Origin: Planctomycetota bacterium | GTDB lineage: Bacteria; Planctomycetota; Phycisphaerae; WQYP01 | Direction: 5' to 3' | Length of the DNA stretch: 10,583 nucleotides | Assembly: GCA_021780285.1 (NCBI GenBank) | Contig: JAJXZA010000330.1 | Coordinates: 1-10,583 of the forward strand | Shown: positions 1-6,688 of the stretch, piece by piece | Position numbering within the stretch: position 1 is the stretch's first letter | Layout of the letters: each line of letters opens with the position of its first letter | Position numbers and translations under genes: made by a program | Notes under the pieces: generated by a model | Database searches by the model: none | What the model was told of the DNA's origin: nothing | What the model saw: only the letters and a program-made list of their open reading frames with translations

Positions 1-250
1 GGCCAATGGCTGTTTTACGGCCCGTGTAATGGCATACATGAGGCACAATAAACTCCTTAGTTGCGAACAAACCGGCCGTCCCTAGCCCGTGTAAGCCGCA
101 ACGCCGCCGGTTAGGCTGTTGCGAGGCCAAAAATACAAGCCATGTATTGTATAAAAAACCACATAATTAACAAGCGCGGCGAAAGGCATCTGTTGTACTG
201 TTGTACCGAAGTAGAATTGTCACCTACGAGTCTGGTGTATACCAGGCAGA
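1..250. other. Non-coding left flank with short repeats
   Basis: No convincing gene is visible here. The stretch holds several short repeats. GCCCGTGTAA occurs at 20-29 and 85-94, GTTGCGA at 60-66 and 118-124, and GGCCAA at 1-6 and 125-130. AACCGGC (70-76) can pair with GCCGGTT (106-112). AATACA/TGTATT (132-137/143-148) forms a 6-bp hairpin with a 5-base loop. TGTTGTAC is duplicated in tandem at 191-206. CTGGT/ACCAG (232-236/241-245) is a small inverted repeat just before the decayed transposase. The stretch could be IS end sequence or degenerate intergenic repeat; the sequence alone does not settle this. Confidence 0.5.
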
Positions 251-527
251 ATGGAAGAACTACGAATGTCGGCTAAAGAACGGGTTTGACTGGATGTAAT
301 GCATTAGGGTTGAACGTAACGAGGTAACCGTGATAGCGGCTGCGATGCTGATGGATGTGTCAGTTCGTCAGGCTCGTGGGCTCTGGAAGCGGTACAAATC
401 GCGAGGCACCGCGCGGCATGAACCTCATCCCGCGCTGGCCGGACGCTGCAAAGCGGGGCGGCAACATCCTAAACCGGGTCGCAAAAATGTATACGATGGT
501 TATATTAACCACCGCGGCAGCAGATGA
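251..527 (+). pseudogene. Decayed IS transposase, N-terminal helix-turn-helix remnant
   Basis: This is the start of a transposase whose N-terminal helix-turn-helix resembles that of ISNCY-like DDE transposases; the family name is from memory and not tested. The intended reading starts at ATG 251 (MEELRMSAKERV). It hits an in-frame TGA at 287, where such proteins would have a basic residue (CGA to TGA is one change). It then continues LDVMH to 304. One extra T at 305 shifts the frame, after which RVERNEVTVIAAAMLMDVSV and RQARGLWKRYKS follow from 306. Past about 400 the similarity fades and the frame ends at 527 (TAG-type stop context). No catalytic DDE domain remains. The element is therefore truncated and carries at least one nonsense and one frameshift mutation. 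A GTG at 330 could open a 65-residue reading frame, but that would be only a fragment. Confidence 0.75.
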
Positions 528-562
528 TGCTGCGGGCTTACTGCGAGGTATGGCGCAACATT

Positions 563-1444
563 ATGAGCAAAAGTTTGACCGGGCAATTTCATATTGGCTT
601 TCGCAGAGACTGGTCTGCCTGGCAGCGAGACCTTGCGGGGTTGCTGCGCTTTGCCAGAGATAACGATTTTTCCTTTTTAGATGTTGGCCCGATGCCCGCG
701 GCTGAATTAACGCAGATAGCACAGGCGGGGGTTGGCATTGGCTCGATGGATTTGTACGACTGGCCGGCCATGGCGTGTGCCGATGCGGCCAAGCAGCAAG
801 CGGCAATAGATAAAAACGAGGCGGCCATTCGCGCGGCGGTTTCATGTGGGGTGCAGATATTTTTTGTGGTCATTATGCCCGAAAATCCCGCAGAGGCGCG
901 TAGCACAAACTTCACGTTGGCGGTTGCCGGCTGGAGCCGTCTGGCTTCGGCTGTCGCAGAACTGGGGGCTAAAATTGTTATTGAAGGTTGGCCGGGCCGA
1001 TCACCCCATTACGCATCGCTGGCCTGCACGCCGGCCGATTACCGGGCCTTTCTGCGGCAGATGCCGTCAAATGTCGGCATTAATTTTGATCCATCGCATC
1101 TTATTCGCATGGGCTGCGACCCGCTGCGTTTTGTCAAGGAGTTTGCTCCGCGGATATGGCATGTTCATGCCAAAGATACGGTGTTGCTTCCGGACGGCCT
1201 GTACGAACACGGCAATCTGCAACCGGCGACGTTTGAAAAACCCCATGAGTTTGGCGGCCACCATTGGCGGTATGCAATTCCCGGCCGCGGCCAGGCCCCA
1301 TGGAGAGATCTGTTGGCGGTGCTTGCCGAAAATCGCTTTGGCGGCAAGGTGAGCATCGAACTGGAGGATGAAGAGTTCTGCCGTACGGCTGAAAGCGAAC
1401 AGGAAGGGCTGCTTTTATCGCGGCGATTTCTTGAGCAGACATGA
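563..1444 (+). CDS. Sugar phosphate isomerase/epimerase, xylose-isomerase-like TIM barrel
   Basis: Predicted 293-residue cytoplasmic protein of the AP-endonuclease-2/xylose-isomerase-like TIM-barrel superfamily (IolE-like sugar isomerases and epimerases). Family-type metal-ligand positions are visible: Glu141 in KIVIEGW, Asp176 and His179 in NFDPSHL, His202 in WHVHAKD, and a strand-8 glutamate at 266 or 268 in SIELED. A GRG loop at 241-243 precedes the last strand. Length is normal for the family (about 270-300). I chose ATG 563 (MSKSLTGQFHIGF) because the conserved fold begins there. An in-frame ATG at 524 would add 13 poorly conserved residues. The Shine-Dalgarno signal is weak at both, with GAGG at 545-548. 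The substrate cannot be read from the sequence. The gene faces gpsA tail to tail, 47 bases apart, and lies just downstream of the dead transposase. Confidence 0.85.
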   Translation: MSKSLTGQFHIGFRRDWSAWQRDLAGLLRFARDNDFSFLDVGPMPAAELTQIAQAGVGIGSMDLYDWPAMACADAAKQQAAIDKNEAAIRAAVSCGVQIFFVVIMPENPAEARSTNFTLAVAGWSRLASAVAELGAKIVIEGWPGRSPHYASLACTPADYRAFLRQMPSNVGINFDPSHLIRMGCDPLRFVKEFAPRIWHVHAKDTVLLPDGLYEHGNLQPATFEKPHEFGGHHWRYAIPGRGQAPWRDLLAVLAENRFGGKVSIELEDEEFCRTAESEQEGLLLSRRFLEQT

Positions 1445-1476
1445 CTTTGGCAACGACTCCCGACCCCTATGACGGC

Positions 1477-1493
1477 AGGCTCTCCACGAGCCT
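1477..1493. terminator. Small hairpin between convergent genes
   Basis: AGGCTC (1477-1482) and GAGCCT (1488-1493) form a perfect 6-bp stem with a 5-base loop in the 47-base gap between the convergent isomerase and gpsA genes. It overlaps the last base pairs of the gpsA stop codon. No T-tract follows on either strand, so a role as a shared terminator is only a guess. Confidence 0.25.
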
Positions 1494-2484
1494 AATGCTC
1501 GGTCTTCGGCTCGCGACTCATCAGATCGCGAATGCCATCCTGAGGGCTTTTACCCTCAAAAAGCACCGCATTGAGGCACCGCGCAATCGGCATTTCAACA
1601 TGCAATTGGCGGCTAAGCTGCATCAGGCTGATGGTAGTTGCCACGCCCTCCACGACGCCATTCATCCGGCTCTGGGCCTGCTCGGGCGAAAGGCCCTCGC
1701 CGATGTGCTGGCCAAAAGTGCGGTTGCGGCCTTCCAGAGAAAAGCAGGTTGTTACCAGGTCGCCAAGGCCGGCAAGCCCGCTGAATGTTTCGGCTTTGGC
1801 TCCGAGCTTTATGCCCAGCCGGCTGATTTCAACTAGGCCGCGTGTCAGCAGTGATGCTTTGGCATTGGTGCCGGCACGCAGGCCATCGAGTATGCCGGCG
1901 GCAATGGCAATGACGTTTTTCATGGCGCCGGCCAGCTCAACGCCGATTAAGTCGTTGTTGACGTACACCCGCAGGTTGCTTCCGGCAAAGAGTTTTTGCG
2001 CCCGAACAGCCAGCGCCTCGTCGGCCGCCGCAGCGACGATGGTGGCGGGCAAGCCACGTGCGAGTTCGCCGGCGATGCTTGGGCCTGATACGGCCGCCAG
2101 CGACCGCGGAGCAAGTACCTGCGAAATAATTTGTGTGGGCCGCAGCAGGGTTGTGTTTTCAATGCCCTTGGCCAAACTGATGATGGGGGTTTTGGCGCCA
2201 AGGTGCGGCGCAAGCCGCGTAAAAACGCTGCGGATAAATTGGGTCGGCACCGCGCACAAGAGCAAGTCGGCCTGCGCCAGCATGGCGTCATCAGAGGTAA
2301 TGATTACGGAATCGGGTATTTTATGATGCGGCAGATAGGCGGAGTTTTCATGGTGCGCGGCAAGCTGGGTTGTGTGTTCTTTACGTCGTCCCCACAATAT
2401 CAAATGCTTGGTGCGTGCAGCCAGCAGAATAGCGCACAGCGTCCCCATGGCTCCATCGCCAATGATGCCCACGGTTTTTTCCAT
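1492..2484 (-). CDS. gpsA: Glycerol-3-phosphate dehydrogenase [NAD(P)+]
   Basis: Cytoplasmic enzyme that reduces dihydroxyacetone phosphate to sn-glycerol-3-phosphate, the backbone for membrane phospholipids. The 330-residue length matches the family. The N-terminal Rossmann fold has GxGxxG at 9-14 (GDGAMG). The family motifs follow: SLAKGIE (103-109, Lys106), GPSIAGELARGLPA (134-147), and VELAGAMKNVIAIAAG (182-197) with the catalytic Lys189. GLAGLGDL (236-243) and GRNR in the dinucleotide-binding loop (252-255) complete the set. ATG 2484 is chosen because it starts just ahead of the Rossmann strand and has GGAG five bases upstream; an upstream in-frame start at 2505 would add seven residues without support. 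The gene follows the GH28 gene on the same strand after about 120 bases. Terminator-like hairpins lie in that gap, so it probably has its own promoter. Confidence 0.96.
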   Translation of the reverse strand: MEKTVGIIGDGAMGTLCAILLAARTKHLILWGRRKEHTTQLAAHHENSAYLPHHKIPDSVIITSDDAMLAQADLLLCAVPTQFIRSVFTRLAPHLGAKTPIISLAKGIENTTLLRPTQIISQVLAPRSLAAVSGPSIAGELARGLPATIVAAAADEALAVRAQKLFAGSNLRVYVNNDLIGVELAGAMKNVIAIAAGILDGLRAGTNAKASLLTRGLVEISRLGIKLGAKAETFSGLAGLGDLVTTCFSLEGRNRTFGQHIGEGLSPEQAQSRMNGVVEGVATTISLMQLSRQLHVEMPIARCLNAVLFEGKSPQDGIRDLMSREPKTEH

Positions 2485-2523
2485 AGCAGCTCCAAAGCGG
2501 CCCAACCCATCAAAAACCTGTCT

Positions 2524-2536
2524 TAATATTTATAAC
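2524..2536 (-). promoter_or_regulatory. Possible -10 region for gpsA
   Basis: Read on the minus strand, the AT-rich block contains TTATAAATATTAA about 45 bases upstream of the gpsA start and just after the hairpins that follow the GH28 gene. TATAAA is a fair -10 hexamer, but no good -35 hexamer lies at 16-18 bases. Weak call, made mainly from position and composition. Confidence 0.25.
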
Positions 2537-2540
2537 CGGC

Positions 2541-2595
2541 AAATACAAAACTTGCCTCCCGTGAGGGGGGGGCGGGCCATAACATTGTTTATGGC
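2541..2595 (-). terminator. Terminator-like double hairpin after the GH28 gene
   Basis: On the minus strand, just past the GH28 stop codon, lies a perfect 7-bp stem: GCCATAA and TTATGGC, with a 6-base loop (plus coordinates 2576-2582 and 2589-2595). A GC-rich imperfect stem follows at 2554-2573 and contains a run of eight C (G on the plus strand). AAGTTTTGTATTT comes next. The second stem plus the T-rich tail has the layout of an intrinsic terminator. It would separate GH28 transcription from gpsA. Confidence 0.4.
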
Positions 2596-2603
2596 AGGCC
2601 GAT

Positions 2604-4010
2604 TTACCGGTTGATGGCCTGCATATTGGCCAAATCCAGTACATGACCTACATGCTCATACACAGCCTCGGGGCGGGCGTCGGGCTGAGCCAATTGCAGG
2701 TGCACATCGGCAAGCCACAAGTCGTTGAGGTGTCGCACAAAAATGCCCCACGCGGGCAGGAAAGCCCCATATTCGTTGTAATCGGGATATACGTTAGGAT
2801 TATCTTTAATGACATCCACGCGATTAGCGGCGGCGCCGCCGCCGGGAATCACAATGTGTACGTTATAGAGAGCCACCAGGCCGATGCGATGGCCGCGCAT
2901 GCCATAAAGAAAAATACCCGACGAGGGCGTAAGTTTGCCCACCGGCGATTCTACGGCGTCAAGGTTACTGATCGTGATGTCGCTGATGGAACCGGGTGGC
3001 AGCGGTTTTTGTCCGGGATGAAAAGTTGTGCAACGGGCGTTGAGGCGCATGTAGATGGGCATGTCCACGTTGCGCATGACGATATGATTAAAGTGAACGT
3101 CGCTGACGACCGCGCCATCTGCTGAATGAATTTTAATCCCGCCCAGTTTGGTGTTGTAGACATAATCATACGCAAAGGTGATGTGGTTAAATGGGCCGCG
3201 GCTTTCGCTGCCGAGCTTCATTGCGGCGCAGTCGCTGCTGAGTCGGCAATGGTCCACAAGAATGTAATCGGTGGGAACGCTCGTGGTGGTTTTTAGACAA
3301 ACGCTGTCGTCCTCGGTATTGATGTCGCAATTGGTGACGTGAATGCCCTGCGAGGAGTCAATGTCAATGCCGTCGTTGTTGACATTGGCGTGGTTATAAA
3401 TGTGCACGCTCTGCACCAGCACCTCCTGGCATTGAAACATCACGAGGCCCCATGCCGCCGACTGTGTGAGCGTAACATCTCGAACCACTACATTGCGGCA
3501 GTGCGCCAGTCGCACCAAAAAAGGGCGGCTGCCCGTAAAGCCAAGGCCGTTGCCGTTGATTATTCCGTGCCCTTGAATGCGGATGGCTGTCGCATGATCG
3601 GCCCCCACCACGCAGTACCCGAAGAGTTGCTTTCCGCTGTCGCGAAAGGGGCTTACCAGGCGATAGTCGCTCATGTGTTTTGAGCCTAAAAGTTCAGCTC
3701 CAGCCTTGAGGTACAGCGTTACATGCGATGCCAGCACGATGGTTCCGGTAAGATAAACGCCGGGCGGAACCAGCACCGTGCCGCCGCCCCAATGGGCACA
3801 CGTGTTGACGGCTTTTTGTATGGCGGCGGTATCGAGCGTTATGCCATCGCCTTTGGCTCCAAAACTTTGGATGTTATAAATATCGTCGGGGGAGCGGGGG
3901 CCGTAAGAGTGATAAAAATTTCGCCAGATGACCCACAAGAGCATTAACGCGATGATCGCCAGTAAAAAAAGCAGGGGGCGGCCCCGACGTTTAGGACGCG
4001 AATATAACAT
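2604..4010 (-). CDS. Membrane-anchored GH28 polygalacturonase-like glycosidase
   Basis: Glycoside hydrolase family 28 (right-handed parallel beta-helix), which cleaves polygalacturonan or related pectic and uronic polymers. Predicted length is 468 residues. A basic N-terminus (SRPKRRGRP, 4-12) is followed by one hydrophobic segment at about 13-29 with no obvious cleavage site. The protein is therefore likely anchored in the inner membrane with its catalytic domain outside the cytoplasm. The domain opens with IQSFGAKGDGITLDTAAIQKA (48-67 core), the classic pectate-lyase/GH28 entry. Catalytic region: NNDGIDID (211-218, Asp213), EDD (233-235), GSES (267-270) where fungal enzymes have GHG, and GIK (291-293) where they have RIK. 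The Asp triad is intact; GSE is common in bacterial exo-type members. ATG 4010 is preferred, with GGAG 10 bases upstream; TTG 4031 is the alternative. Exact substrate unknown. Confidence 0.9.
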   Translation of the reverse strand: MLYSRPKRRGRPLLFLLAIIALMLLWVIWRNFYHSYGPRSPDDIYNIQSFGAKGDGITLDTAAIQKAVNTCAHWGGGTVLVPPGVYLTGTIVLASHVTLYLKAGAELLGSKHMSDYRLVSPFRDSGKQLFGYCVVGADHATAIRIQGHGIINGNGLGFTGSRPFLVRLAHCRNVVVRDVTLTQSAAWGLVMFQCQEVLVQSVHIYNHANVNNDGIDIDSSQGIHVTNCDINTEDDSVCLKTTTSVPTDYILVDHCRLSSDCAAMKLGSESRGPFNHITFAYDYVYNTKLGGIKIHSADGAVVSDVHFNHIVMRNVDMPIYMRLNARCTTFHPGQKPLPPGSISDITISNLDAVESPVGKLTPSSGIFLYGMRGHRIGLVALYNVHIVIPGGGAAANRVDVIKDNPNVYPDYNEYGAFLPAWGIFVRHLNDLWLADVHLQLAQPDARPEAVYEHVGHVLDLANMQAINR

Positions 4011-4287
4011 GCTGTGGCCACTCCAGTGCAACCGGGGGAAGCGGTTGAGGCAACTGCAGAGCTTAACGGCCCGCAGACACTATTATTGCAACGAAGCATA
4101 CTGGCTATAAAGGTAAACATGCAAGGGAAAATAGCGGGAATTGCGGGGTTGCTGGGTTTACTTTTGACGCTGATAAACCTGCATCGTGACGCCCTGCAGC
4201 AAAAGTGCGACGCTATGTTTTGAACTTGACGGTGCAGAAGCAAACCGCAGGTTGAGCGGACGTTCTAACATAACATGTGAGGCAATA
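4011..4287. other. 277-base gap between sugar kinase and GH28 genes
   Basis: This is the intergenic region upstream of the GH28 gene. It is open on both strands over much of its length, but no reading matches a family I know. On the minus strand a CCGC/GCGG stem followed by TTTGCTT lies around 4235-4255 and could weakly terminate kinase transcription. A minus-strand GCAATAATAG (about 4078-4088) might serve as a -10 element for GH28. On the plus strand a 34-residue hydrophobic reading frame starts at ATG 4119, with AAAGG five bases upstream, and ends at 4223; its reality is doubtful. Confidence 0.4.
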
Positions 4288-5628
4288 TCAAATAGTTTTG
4301 ACGGCAGCACGGGCAAGATGGCACAGTCCGCCGAGGGCTTCGTAGTTTATGGGCTTAAAGGTATATCTTGCCGGCCAGGTTTGATGCATGCGTGTCGCGA
4401 TGTCTTTGAGTCCGCCCATCGTAAAAACCTCCGGCAGAATGTGAGGATGCTGCTGCTTGAGCCGGCGGAGGTTGGCGGCATTGGCCGTAACAATCGCAGC
4501 ACACGCAGCCTGCAGCAGCATATTGCGGTTCGTGGCCAGCGTCAGATTGCTAAATGAACCGCGGAGGTTTTCCATGCTGGTGCGGCTTCCGGCGAGGTAA
4601 GGCTCGAAGCCTGGCAAATCATCCGAGGTATTCATGGCTTGCATTGCCGCCCGCACAATTCGCTGGAATTTCTCCTGCGAATGGTCGGCAAAGAGGTTGT
4701 GATGCAGCCAATCAAGTGTTGTACCGGCGGCCGCAAGCGTCTGCACTGCGAGCCACCTCCTGGCAAGTATGTGGCCCGTGCCAACGGGGCGCAGCAGTAT
4801 ATCGGCGGCAGGTTTGGGTTTAAAAACGCACAGCGCGAGCACATCGCTCGAGCCGCAGCTATGAACCAATCTGCCGGGCCGCATATCGGTGGCCAGAACA
4901 GCTGCGCTGGTATCCACAATGCCGGGAAGAACGGGTGTGCCTGCTGTCAGGCCCAAACGGGCGGCGGAGGAGCGGGTTAACATGCCCGCAACGCCGTCGG
5001 CGTCAATAATGTCGGGAAGTTGCCGGGGTGTTATGCCGATGAGCTGACATAATTCGGGCAGCCAGCCTCGGCTTCCGATGGGGGCATTCACCGCGTGATA
5101 CAAGCCGGTGAATGCCGCCTGTGACGGGTCAATAACCCATCGTCCGGTAAGCTGGTGTACCAGCCAGCAAGTGGGTTGCCCGACGTAACAAACACGTTTA
5201 AAAAGCGATGGATTGTTGCGGCGCAGCCATAACAGCGACGTTGATCCGATACCGCCCGGAAAGGGCCGATTGCCAACCATCGCAAGATGCCGCGCCTTGC
5301 CGATATGGCGTTCGATAAATTGTGCTTCCTTAATGCTGCGGCGGTCCTGATGGGTAATCAAGCCAAACAGCGGCCGGTATTTATGATCAAGCCCGATGAT
5401 GCCGGGCGAAAATGCATCCAGGGCGATGGCGTCAATGGCTTGGGTGCGGTCGGTGATTTGGGAGATTGCACTATGAAAAGCGCCGAGCAGCTCACGTGGG
5501 GCAATTTCGGCATGATTGCCGATGTTGCTTGCCGCAACGGCGACGCGTACGCTGCGGTGAAGTCGGCTTCCGCAGAACACCCCCGCCTTAATGGACGAGG
5601 TTCCTACATCAATTGCCAGGATGTTCAT
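4288..5628 (-). CDS. FGGY-family carbohydrate kinase, substrate unknown
   Basis: ATP-dependent sugar kinase of the FGGY family (xylulokinase/glycerol-kinase fold, two actin-like domains), 446 residues, somewhat short for the family (about 480-520). Visible motifs are: phosphate-1 loop AIDVGTSSIKAG (5-16); ALDAFSPG in the first domain (69-76); QDRR (94-97); PGIVDTSAAVLA (235-246), whose Asp239 is the expected catalytic base; HSCGSSDVLAL (256-266), matching the phosphate-2 GT/SS region; MGG (404-406); and EALGGLCHLA near the C-terminus (430-439). The start is fixed by context. ATG 5628 overlaps the miaA stop codon in ATGA, and GGAG lies eight bases upstream, inside miaA. The two genes are thus very likely cotranscribed and translationally coupled. 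The substrate is not evident; a xylulose-like or other pentose/hexulose is possible given the nearby isomerase and GH28 genes. Confidence 0.9.
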   Translation of the reverse strand: MNILAIDVGTSSIKAGVFCGSRLHRSVRVAVAASNIGNHAEIAPRELLGAFHSAISQITDRTQAIDAIALDAFSPGIIGLDHKYRPLFGLITHQDRRSIKEAQFIERHIGKARHLAMVGNRPFPGGIGSTSLLWLRRNNPSLFKRVCYVGQPTCWLVHQLTGRWVIDPSQAAFTGLYHAVNAPIGSRGWLPELCQLIGITPRQLPDIIDADGVAGMLTRSSAARLGLTAGTPVLPGIVDTSAAVLATDMRPGRLVHSCGSSDVLALCVFKPKPAADILLRPVGTGHILARRWLAVQTLAAAGTTLDWLHHNLFADHSQEKFQRIVRAAMQAMNTSDDLPGFEPYLAGSRTSMENLRGSFSNLTLATNRNMLLQAACAAIVTANAANLRRLKQQHPHILPEVFTMGGLKDIATRMHQTWPARYTFKPINYEALGGLCHLARAAVKTI

Positions 5629-6608
5629 GCCGGCGGCTCCTGACGGCCGGTTTGAGCGGTCTGCAGCAACTCTAGCGCCTCGTGAGCCAGCGTATCGGGT
5701 GAATCGGCCTCGGTGGCCTTTAACCAGTGGACTTGCGAAAATCTGCGAAGCCATGTTCGCTGCAGCTTGGCCAGATGCCTGGTTTGAATTTTTATTTGTT
5801 CAACGGCGTCGTCAAGTGATACCGTATCCTGCAGGTGCGCAATGAGTTGGCGATAGCCGACGCCATCAGCCGCCTGCTTCGACATGGGTTGGTCGCGATG
5901 GTAGAGGGCAGTAACTTCATCTAAAAGACCCGCAGCCATCATGTTGCGAACCCGTTGATTGATGCGGCGGTTAAGCTCTTCGCGTGGGCGATCAATGCCA
6001 ATGATGGTGCATGGTACGCGCGGTTGCGATTGTTGCCATTGCGTTTGCAGGCTGCTGATGGTGCAGCCGGTGAGCATATAAACCTCCAGTGCCCGAACGA
6101 GGCGACGAAGGTCGTTGGGATGAATTTTCGCCGCGGCCTGGGGGTCTACTGCCGCGAGGCGCTGATGCAGCGCCGCAGTTCCATTGGTCGCAGCCTGATG
6201 TTCCAGTTCGCGGCGCACATTGGCATCGGCCGCCGGGCCTTGAAACAGGCCTTCGGTGATGGCTCTGAAATACAGCACGGTTCCCACCACCATAATGAGC
6301 CGGCGGCCTGCGGCACAATGTTCGGCAATAATCGGCCCGGCCTGCTCGGCAAAGCGTGCCGCCGAGAATGCTTCCGACGGGTCGGCCACATCAATCATGG
6401 CGTGGGGCAGCCGGCGGCGCGTTTCAGCGTCGGGTTTGGCGGTGCCGATGTCCATCAGCCGGTAAACCTGCATTGAATCAACGGCCATAATGGTTGGCGG
6501 CATGCCGTCGCGGTGCGCAAGTTCGGCGGCCAGTCGCTCGGCAAGATCGGATTTTCCACACGCAGTGCAGCCTACAATGGCCAACAGATTGTCCGGGCGA
6601 TATATCAT
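5625..6608 (-). CDS. miaA: tRNA dimethylallyltransferase MiaA
   Basis: Transfers a dimethylallyl group to adenosine-37 of tRNAs that read U-starting codons, giving i6A. Acts in the cytoplasm. The 327-residue length is normal. The P-loop is GCTACGKS (13-20). Asp44 lies in DSMQVYRLMDIGTAKP (44-59), the conserved substrate and tRNA-binding stretch, and DVADP (73-77) follows. The usual GGTGLY motif reads VGTVLY (108-113), a mild deviation. HPNDLRRLVRALEVYMLTG is present in the central region, and GVGYRQL with QIKIQTRHLAKLQRTWLRR (the usual RRxAKRQxTWFR region) in the C-terminal half. ATG 6608 sits directly before the Rossmann-type strand but has no clear Shine-Dalgarno. GTG 6629 would add seven residues and has GGGGAGG 11 bases upstream, so it is a real alternative. 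Divergent from citrate synthase; first gene of a pair with the sugar kinase. Confidence 0.95.
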   Translation of the reverse strand: MIYRPDNLLAIVGCTACGKSDLAERLAAELAHRDGMPPTIMAVDSMQVYRLMDIGTAKPDAETRRRLPHAMIDVADPSEAFSAARFAEQAGPIIAEHCAAGRRLIMVVGTVLYFRAITEGLFQGPAADANVRRELEHQAATNGTAALHQRLAAVDPQAAAKIHPNDLRRLVRALEVYMLTGCTISSLQTQWQQSQPRVPCTIIGIDRPREELNRRINQRVRNMMAAGLLDEVTALYHRDQPMSKQAADGVGYRQLIAHLQDTVSLDDAVEQIKIQTRHLAKLQRTWLRRFSQVHWLKATEADSPDTLAHEALELLQTAQTGRQEPPA

Positions 6609-6688
6609 AGTGGAATCATAACAATTCACTATACGAATCGCCTCCCCTTTTGTATACTTATGTTTTTGGCCCGCAGCAGGAGCAATGC
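6609..6688. promoter_or_regulatory. Divergent promoter region, miaA / citrate synthase
   Basis: These 80 bases separate two divergent housekeeping genes and should carry both promoters. For citrate synthase, TGTATACT at 6651-6658 is a fair -10, placing transcription start near 6665, though no good -35 hexamer is visible. For miaA, minus-strand TATAGT (plus 6628-6633) could be a -10; it would give a very short leader before ATG 6608 and would rule out the GTG start at 6629. AGGAG at 6678-6682, six bases before ATG 6689, is a strong ribosome binding site that fixes the citrate synthase start. Confidence 0.45.

Noticed and set aside
232..245. CTGGT/ACCAG inverted repeat as an IS terminal inverted repeat
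   Set aside because: Both arms are at the same end, and no matching right end was found after the transposase remnant.
1571..2326. Long plus-strand reading frame (about 250 codons) opposite gpsA
   Set aside because: It is antisense to a gene with complete family motifs, its product is rich in Arg, Ser and Pro with no recognisable domain, and its openness follows from codon bias on the other strand.
3944..4243. Minus-strand 99-codon frame between the kinase and GH28 genes
   Set aside because: It overlaps the GH28 start by about 67 bases in another frame, has no good ribosome binding site, and shows no domain or sensible composition.
5629..5754. N-terminal extension of the FGGY kinase by 42 residues
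   Set aside because: It lies wholly inside miaA, has no family similarity, and ATG 5628 has the ATGA overlap and a good GGAG.
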